Shown: positions 17,962 to 24,256 of the stretch, one piece after another
Layout: the number at the start of each line of letters is the position of its first letter
Position numbering within the stretch: the stretch's first letter is position 1
Source of the DNA: Chrysochromulina tobinii
Taxonomy: Eukaryota > Haptophyta > Prymnesiales > Chrysochromulinaceae
Assembly (NCBI GenBank): GCA_001275005.1
Contig: JWZX01001608.1
Coordinates: 1-25,825, forward strand
DNA length: 25,825 nt
Direction: 5' to 3'
Notes under the pieces: generated by a model
Told to the model about the DNA's origin: nothing
What the model saw: the letters and a program-made list of their open reading frames with translations, nothing else
Databases searched by the model: none
Program-made: the position numbers and the translations under genes

Positions 17962-20550
17962 ATGACGTCGTTCGAAGTCACAATCCGCGGCGGCACGGTC
18001 GTGACAGAGAAGGATGTCGTGCGCGCCGACATTGGCATCAGCGGTGGACGCATCACGGCGATCGCGCCTTCGCTGCCCCCCGGAACGGTCGAGGATCACA
18101 ACGCCACCGGCCTGCACGTCTTTCCGGGCGGAGTGGACTCGCACTGTCACATCGAGCAGAAGACGTCCACGGGTCTGACGCCGTGTGACGACTTTTTCAC
18201 AGCGTCCATCGCAGCGCTATGTGGCGGGACGACCACCCTCATCCCGTTTGCGTGCCAGCACCGCGGCCAGAACATTGCCCAGGTGGTGGCCGCATACCGT
18301 CAAGTCGCGGCCAAGTGCGCGTGCGACTATGCCATCCACGTGATCGTGAGCGACCCCGCGGTGGAGCACGCGCTGAGCGATCTGGAGGTGCTCTTCCGGG
18401 AGGGATACACCTCCATCAAGACATACATGACTTACGACGCGCTCCGGCTGAAGGACGATGAGATGCTCGAGCTCCTCGCCCTTTGTCGTGCACATGGCGC
18501 CATGGTCATGGTGCACACACGCTTGGATGGCCACTGAGCAGCACTGATTGCCACTGATTGCCACTGATTGCCTCTGAGAGCATGCGCATTGCCTCCCTCC
18601 TCAGGTGCACGCGGAAAGCCACGAGCTCATCACATGGATCACCAAACGACTCGTCGATGCGAAGCGCACTCTGCCGCGCTACCATAGCGTCGCACGTCCG
18701 GCGTTAGCGGAGCGCGAGGCGACTCACCGAGCCGTGACGTTCGCTGAGCTCATCGGCACTCCACTGCTACTCGTCCACGTGTCCTCGGTAACCCGCTCGC
18801 TGATTGCGTCTGGATGGCCACTTGATTGCCTCTTGATTGCCTCTCGAGGGCCACTTGATTGCCTCTTGATGGCGCCTTGATGGCCGCTGGAATGCCCCAC
18901 TGAGCGCCACTTGATGGTCTCCCTCATCAGGCCGCAGCGGCGGCCGAGATCGCGGATGCGCGCGAGCGAGGCTTGCCCATATTCGGCGAGACCTGCCCGC
19001 AGTACCTCGCGCTCACCTCCGACTGCCTCGCCCGACACGACGCGGCCAAGTTCCTTTGCTCACCACCTTTACGGAGCGTCTTCGACCAGAGTGCCCTGTG
19101 GGACGGTCTGCGCAGCGGCTCGCTCCAGGTGGTTGAAGTGTTTGGATCAGAGCGCCCTGCGGAGACAGGTGATTGCCACTCATCGCTTCGGATTGCCGCG
19201 CTCATCAGGTGGTCTCGTCAGACCACTCAGCGTATAATTTCGAGGCGGAGCATTCGGGGCAGGCGGCGAAGACGATGGCGGACGCGGATGGCGCGACGCG
19301 TCCGTTTCACAAGGCGATTGCCTCTGATTGCCTCTGATTGCCTCTGAGTGCCTCTGAGTATCCCCTTCTGGCCTCTGATTGCCGCCGATTGCCTCTGATT
19401 GCCTCCGATGGCCACTGATTACCCCTTCTGGCCTCTGATGGCCTCGAAATGCCTCGAGATTGCGTCGAGATTGCGTCGAGATTGTGTCGAGATTGCGTCG
19501 GGATCGCGCAGGTGCCGATGGGCTTGCCCGGGCTCGAGTGTCGCATGCCGCTGCATGCAAGTGCTCACCACGACGCCCTCTCTCCTCTCCCCACAGGTGC
19601 CGATGGGCTTGCCCGGGCTCGAGTGTCGCATGCCGCTGCTCCTCTCGCACTCTCGCCGTCCCCAGACGCCTCTCAAGCTGACCCAGGTCGTCGCGGTTGC
19701 TTGCACGAACCCGGCCAAGCTGTATGGCATCTACCCTCGCAAGGTGAGTGCCGCTGAGTGCCGCTGAGTGCCTCTGAGTGCCTCTGGGTGCCTCTGAGTG
19801 CCTCTGATGGCCTCGGATGAGCTCTGATTTGCCCCCCTCATCAGGGGACACTGGCTGTGGGCTCAGACGCGGACATCGTTCTGTGGGATCTTTCGTCCAC
19901 GTGGACGCTCACCAAGACGGCGCTCCATGATTCGCTCGACTATACCCCATATGAAGGCTTCCAAATTAGGGGCGCGCCGGTATTGACGATGCTCCGGGGA
20001 CGAGTTGTGTTTCGTCGCTCGAGTGTGCGAGGATCGCTGAACATTGGCGCCCTCGACACCATCAACGCCTCGGAAGGGCAGGTGAGCACATCTGAGTGCA
20101 TCTGAGTGCATCTGAGTGCATCTGAGTGCATCTGAGTGCATATGACGACAATCTCCTCGCATCTGAGTGCATCTGACGACGATCTCCTCGCATCTGACGA
20201 CCATCTCCTCGCTCGTCCCTAATTAGGGCGAATGGCTCCCCTGCGGACGGCCCGATCTTCTCGGTTGGCAGCCGCCGGCAGGGGGGCTCTGGCCCGACCG
20301 CGCGTGCCCGGTGCTACAGCGCGCGGACGATCTGGATCGCGAGATTGCGGCGGCGGCGGACGATCTGGTTCGCGAGATTGCGGCGGCGGCGGGGGCGAGT
20401 ACCGAAGGCACGGGCGGCGGCGGCGGCGGCGGCGGTGGTGCTGGCCTGTCGCTCGGCGCGCCTGCCGCCGCCAGAAGCAGTAGCAGCGGAGGCAGCGGAG
20501 GCAGCGGAAGCGGAGGCAGCAGAAGGAAGCGCTTGCACGAGGAGGGCTGA
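17962..20550 (+). CDS. Dihydropyrimidinase / hydantoinase-type amidohydrolase, seven exons
   Basis: Exons 17962-18510, 18605-18787, 18931-19128, 19209-19313, 19597-19743, 19845-20081 and 20227-20550 give about 580 residues. The family hydrolyses 5,6-dihydrouracil and dihydrothymine to N-carbamoyl-beta-amino acids, the second step of reductive pyrimidine breakdown, or related hydantoins. All expected metal ligands are present: HCH in GGVDSHCHIEQ, the lysine expected to be carboxylated in TSIKTYMTY, His in VHAES, His in LLLVHVSS, and Asp in SSDHSAYN. Other family blocks are GGTTTLIPF, GETCPQYL, PMGLPGLECRMPLL and GTLAVGSDADIVLWD. All six introns fall in phase 0. The last exon is doubtful: its reading (LQRADDLDREIAAAADDLVREIAAAA, given here in parts, then Gly and Ser-Gly runs) does not match a family C-terminus. 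Start: first ATG (context gaaATGA), immediately before the beta-strand FEVTIRGGTVV. Confidence 0.9.
18511..18604 (+). other. Dihydropyrimidinase intron 1, GT-AG, phase 0
   Basis: Donor GTGCACACAC; acceptor CCTCCTCAG; the next exon begins GTGCACGCGG. Six bases are shared between intron start and exon start. The body has several ACTGATTGCC units. Confidence 0.9.
18788..18930 (+). other. Dihydropyrimidinase intron 2, GT-AG, phase 0
   Basis: Donor GTAACCCG; acceptor CCCTCATCAG. Splicing joins VHVSS to AAAAAEIADARERG, as expected in the family. The body repeats CTTGATTGCC and CTTGATGGC. Confidence 0.9.
19129..19208 (+). other. Dihydropyrimidinase intron 3, GT-AG, phase 0
   Basis: Donor GTGGTTGAAG; acceptor CTCATCAG; the next exon begins GTGGTCTCG. 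Five bases are shared. Splicing gives SLQ|VVSSDHSAYN. Confidence 0.9.
19314..19508 (+). repeat. Decamer-type repeat array (gcctctgatt and variants)
   Basis: Many adjacent units of GATTGCCTCT, with variants GAGTGCCTCT, GATGGCCACT and, at the 3' end, cgagattgcgt. A segment ending in accccttctggcctctgat occurs twice (about 19360 and 19420). The array forms most of the intron. Confidence 0.85.
19509..19639 (+). repeat. 46-bp exon-start duplication flanking an introner-like element
   Basis: The copies at 19509-19554 and 19594-19639 are identical. The second begins with the final CAG of the intron and continues into exon 5; the first is inside the intron. This parallels the 31-bp duplication at 4260-4361 in an unrelated gene on the other strand. 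Confidence 0.95.
19555..19593 (+). mobile_element. Introner-like element copy 2 (within dihydropyrimidinase intron 4)
   Basis: Together with flanking bases it reads GCATGCAAGTGCTCACCACG, then ACGCCCTCTCTCCTCTCCCC and ACAG. Aligned to the element at 4291-4330 it differs by two substitutions and one four-base gap over the shared core. It contains GCAAGT, a strong GC-type donor sequence, and provides the acceptor. Confidence 0.65.
19744..19844 (+). other. Dihydropyrimidinase intron 5, GT-AG, phase 0
   Basis: Donor GTGAGTGCC; acceptor CCCTCATCAG. The body is a run of TGAGTGCCTC units. Splicing gives IYPRK|GTLAVGSDAD. Confidence 0.9.
20082..20226 (+). other. Dihydropyrimidinase intron 6, GT-AG, with two nested tandem repeats
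   Basis: Donor GTGAGCACAT; acceptor CCCTAATTAG. It holds five or more catctgagtg decamers (about 20087-20140), then three units of catctgacgac followed by (g/a/c)atctcctcg. The acceptor, and so the frame of the last exon, is less certain than for the other introns. Confidence 0.65.
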
Positions 20551-20746
20551 AGACTGAGCGCCGAGCCCGAGAGTGACCTTTGCCACGTCCCTCGCATACA
20601 CGTCGCTGAGGTCCAGTTATCGTCACGTCATAAAATGTGTATAGCTTTGCGCGCCATAACCAACATTGCTGTGGCGCCGACGCGACGCGAGGGTTCGCCG
20701 ACCAGAACTTTCGCGTCGTTCTGAGCACCGCATTCTCGTCGTCACT

Positions 20747-23310
20747 ATGGCCGAAGGCGGTTTGCGCGTCCGCGTGCGTGGGCGTGAGGGCGAGGAAGTT
20801 GTGTGGTCGCGCAAGGCAGCGCGGCGAGCAGGAAGACTCAATGATTGGCTCGACGACCTCGATCCGTCTGAGGACGACATTTTCCCCGTCGAGGAGACGG
20901 CCGCAACGGTGCTGCGCACGCTCGGGGCGATGTGCGACGACAATTGGTCAGCCTCATGCCTCGACGAGTGCTCGCTCCATGAGCTAGCTTCACTCATCGA
21001 GGGAGCCAGCAATCTTTTCGCAGAGCAGGCCCTTGAGTACGCTCAGGTTGCGTTTGCCTGTCTATTGGGCGACAATCGTGCCAACGAGCTGCGTGAGCTG
21101 CTCGGTGCAGTGGACGACTTTGAGAGCGACGAGGAGCGCGCAGCAGCGCTCGCTGAGCCGGCGTTCACGCCGGACAGTCCCACGTCTCAGCATACCGCCG
21201 CGGGGGCGCCTGCTTTGGCCGTGAACGACGACGCCGCGGAAGCCGCGATGGCCAAGGTCGGCATGGGCACGCTGATAGAGCTCAAGGGTGTCAACCGAGC
21301 GTGGAGTGCGCTCGCACGCCGAGAGCTCTGCTCGCGGCTGTGCGGCCGTAAAGGGCACGCTGACCCTCGGCAGCTGGACGAGATCACGGAGCTCCACGTG
21401 GAGCTGCTCATCGAAGCCGGCCGGCCGTGGGAGGCAGCGAGGGCGGGACGGCTGGTGCCCCACCTGGAGCAGCTCACAGGGTATGGCTTTGTGGTGGACG
21501 TGGCCGCAGTCCGAAAGGTCAATCTGGACGACGATGGCAGCGAGGAGGAAGAGGAGGAAGAAGAAGAGGAGGATCGTTTGGTGTCTGCTGCGGTCCAGGC
21601 TGCTCTGAGGCACTGCTGCACGGGCGAGGGCGAGCCGCCTCGTGCGTTGCTGCTCGCAGCCATCGCCTGCGCTGGCTCCGGCAGTGTCTGTGGCATCCCG
21701 GTGGAGGCAATGCGCGCCGATACTTTGGCAGTGCTCAACCTTTATGATGCCTGGACTGGTCCTGAGGGCGCCACGCTCATTGCTATCCTCATGCCTTCCA
21801 TGGGCGGGCTGACGGAGCTCAATATCGCGCGCAACTCAATCGAGGACGAGGGCATCACGGCGATCTGTAACGCAGTGCAGGGCAATAAGGAAAGCAAGCT
21901 CGCAAAGCTCAACGTTGCGGGCAACAACATCAGCCCAGTTGGAGCAACAGCTGTGGCGGCTATGGTAGCCGTCATAGGCGCGCTGACGAGCATCGACCTC
22001 CGCGGAAACAAGCTATGCGGAATCTGGACTGACAGGTGGGGTAGCCAACAAGGCACCTACACGGCACAGGGCATCATTGCAATCGCCGATGCCCTGCGCG
22101 TTAATGGCGCATTGACGTCCGTCGACCTCAGGGGCAACATGCTCGGGGATGAAGACTGGGGCGCCATCTTTGCCGCCATCTGCGGCAACAAGGACAGCAA
22201 GATCATGTCTATGGACGCGTCCGACGAGAACATCGGCCCTGCTGGTGGCAAGCTGATCGGCGAGGCGCTCCGCACGAGCGTCACAGGCGCATTGACGTCC
22301 ATCAATCTCAGACATCCATCCTGGGGCAAAAAGCTCGGGGACGAGGGCTGGGGCGCCATCTTTGCCGCCGTCTGCGGCAACAAGGACAGCAAGATCATGT
22401 CTATGGACGCGTCCTGGGAGAACATCGGCCCTGCTGGTGTCAAGCTGATCGCCGAGGCGCTCCGCACGAGCGTCACAGGCTCCATGACAGAGGTGCTTGC
22501 TTTCTGATCCTGTTCTGATCCCCCTACACATCCCTTTTCGGTTAACTACCCACACCTTTGCTTTGTATGGTATTGCAGTTGGACCTTTCAGGCAACGAGC
22601 TGTGCGGCCTCTCTTATTATAACGATGGAGACGGAACTTACACTGCGGAGGGCATCACAGCAATTGCCGACGCTCTGCGTGTCAATGGCGCGCTGACGGT
22701 GATCGACCTCCGGTACAATAAGCTTGATGCGGAGTCCGCCAAGTTGCTCGCTGAGGTCGCCAAGCAGAAGGGCATATCGCTCTGCGGCATCCGGCGCGAC
22801 CAGACCACCGCTGACTTCTCCAACCAAGACCTCAAGCCGCCCTTTGCGATCCTGCTGGGGTCGGACCTGTCACAGGCTGTTGTCACAGGCGCGCTGACGG
22901 TGACCAACCTCCTGGGCAATAAGCTTGATGCGGAGTCAGCCAAGATGCTCGCCGAAGTCGCCAAGCAGAAGGGTATCTCGCTCTGCGGCATCCGGCGCGA
23001 CCAGACCACCGCTGACTTCTCCTACAAGGGACTCAAGCCGCCTGATGCGATCCTGCTGGCGTCGGACTTGTCACAGGCCGTTGTCACAGGCGCGCTGACG
23101 AGCCTGGACCTCTCCAACAATTCACTCTGCGGAGTGACCACCTTCGGCGGCGGCACCTACACTGCAGAGGGCATCACTGCAATCGCCGAGGCCCTGCGCG
23201 TTAATGGCGCATTGACCAACCTGAGGTGCTGGAACGGGCTCGGCGAGGAAGGAATGTCCTCGATTCGTAACGCAGTGCAAGCAAAGGCTGGCTTCGAGCT
23301 GGATCTGTGA
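20747..23310 (+). CDS. SKP1-like / F-box-like / LRR fusion protein, two exons
   Basis: Exons 20747-22492 and 22579-23310 give 825 residues. The first 130 residues read like SKP1: a BTB-type start (LRVRVRGREGEEVVW), IFPVEETAATVLRTLGAMCD, and the F-box-binding helices SLHELASLIEGASNLF, then LLGDNRANELRELLGAVDDF followed by an acidic ESDEE, matching the SKP1 C-terminal layout. Residues about 165-200 (MGTLIELKGVNRAWSALARR) resemble an F-box. A conserved-looking block (EAGRPWEAARAGRLVPHLEQ, then GYGFVVDVAAVR), an acidic Glu run (265-276) and ribonuclease-inhibitor-type LRRs from about 330 follow. SKP1 and F-box/LRR proteins are normally separate SCF ubiquitin-ligase subunits. Cytosolic or nuclear location is inferred; no signal peptide or TM is seen. 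ATG 20747 lies in a good context (cactATGGCC). Near-identical internal LRR duplications are listed separately. Confidence 0.75.
22142..22483 (+). repeat. 192-bp near-identical LRR unit duplication in coding sequence
   Basis: The segment starting ctcggggatgaagactgggg at 22142 recurs from 22334 with few changes, encoding GDEDWGAIFAAICGNKDSK and GDEGWGAIFAAVCGNKDSK. The offset of 192 keeps the frame. Confidence 0.9.
22493..22578 (+). other. SKP1/F-box/LRR gene intron, GT-AG, phase 0
   Basis: Donor GTGCTTGC; acceptor GGTATTGCAG after an AT/pyrimidine-rich stretch. Splicing gives VTGSMTE|LDLSGNELCG, matching the LRR pattern. Unlike the others it lacks the decamer repeat, although it contains CTGATCCTGTTCTGATCC. 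Confidence 0.85.
22717..23103 (+). repeat. 201-bp near-identical LRR unit duplication in coding sequence
   Basis: The segment from aataagcttgatgcggag at 22717 recurs at 22918, offset 201 bases (67 codons). Both encode KLDAESAK, then EVAKQKGISLCGIRRDQTTA. It is separate from the 192-bp duplication. Confidence 0.9.
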
Positions 23311-23674
23311 GATGTTGTGTGTGCGTGCTGCAGGGCTGCGTCAGTAGGAACTATCAAGCGTGTTTCGCTTACGTGGATACACGTCCGAGAAGTGAGTAGT
23401 TTTCGAAGTTTAAGATTTTGTCCTACCAAATGCGTGAACCGTATTGAATTGGTATTGCCCATATCGTGTATTAACGTGCTTGCTTTTTGTTTTACACGTG
23501 CGTTTTAAGGACGGGTCGGGTCGGGTCTCGCGGGACGCGACGGTCGACGGAACGCCCCGCGAAAGCTGTAACCTGTATGCTGTATAAAAAGCTCTTACCA
23601 CCCGGGCCTGGCGCAGCGCCGGCGGGCATGCTCGCGATGAGCACAGCTCCACGTCCCGATGTCGCCAGTGTGGC

Positions 23675-23690
23675 CACACACACACACACA
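23675..23690 (+). repeat. CA dinucleotide microsatellite, 8 units
   Basis: Eight uninterrupted CA units in the intergenic region. Confidence 0.9.
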
Positions 23691-24130
23691 GCAGTCACAC
23701 AAAACGGGGTCTCAGACCTGGCACTGAGATGCTCGCACTCATGCTTGGGCGGCGAAGCCTCACACCTATCTGGCCCCTCGTGGCTGCCTCGATTGCTCTT
23801 CTCATTGGGCTCGCCTGGCACTTTGGACTTGCCTAGCACTTTTGTCCCTCCACTGCCTCTGGATGCCATCCGCCATGCGCGTTCCAGCCGCAGGCACCCA
23901 CTCCCCGGCCTAACCCTTGGCGCCCTTTGCTTCCCTCCGCCGGCGGCATGGTATGCCTGGTGCGTGCTGTCTTCTGTAGGCATCGAGCCAAGCAGAGCCA
24001 CCCGCCGCCGTCCCTCCACCGTCGTCCCCCCGCCGCAGCCACGTGGAAATGCCATGCGAGCCAGCTGGGTACGCCCACCTGACCATCCCTTCTGTTTCAG
24101 CATTGCAGCTGTGAGCCCACGTCACTCTCG

Positions 24131-24242
24131 GTGACCAAAGTCCTCAGCCGTCACCTAAGTCCTCAGCCGTCACCAAAGTCCTCAGCCGTCACCAAAGTCC
24201 TCAGCCGTCACCAAAGTCCTCAGCCGTGACCAAAGTCCTCAG
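24131..24242 (+). repeat. 19-bp minisatellite, about 5.9 copies
   Basis: The unit is gtcaccaaagtcctcagcc. Copies start at 24131, 24150, 24169, 24188, 24207 and 24226, with single-base variants. There are no spacers, so it is not a CRISPR array. It ends 14 bases beyond the NBR1-like stop codon. Confidence 0.95.
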
Positions 24243-24256
24243 TCCACGTGGCCTCT

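Larger units (their letters stand above)
19314..19596 (+). other. Dihydropyrimidinase intron 4, probable GC-AG, phase 0, compound
   Basis: Frame and family sequence (FHK|VPMGLPGLE) place the donor at GCGATTGCC; no GT fits. The 5' part (19314-19508) is a decamer-type repeat array ending in GCGCAG at 19510. The 3' part holds a copy of the exon start and an introner-like element ending in CCCACAG at 19596. Using the AG at 19510 would shift the frame downstream. Confidence 0.75.
23311..24256. other. Intergenic region between convergent 3' ends
   Basis: These 946 bases contain overlapping ORFs of about 200 codons on both strands, but none has a domain, and the composition looks non-coding. A TATAAAAA string lies at about 23583, a CA repeat at 23675-23690 and a 19-bp minisatellite at 24131-24242. 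Both 3' UTRs presumably lie here. Confidence 0.5.

Noticed and set aside
23487-24134. Overlapping frames of about 200 codons on both strands in the intergenic region
   Set aside because: No domain, biased low-complexity composition, and neither strand is favoured. A TATAAAAA at about 23583 is upstream of one, but this alone is not evidence of a gene.
24131-24242. CRISPR-like appearance of the 19-bp repeat
   Set aside because: The units are directly adjacent with no spacers and the context is eukaryotic; it is a minisatellite.
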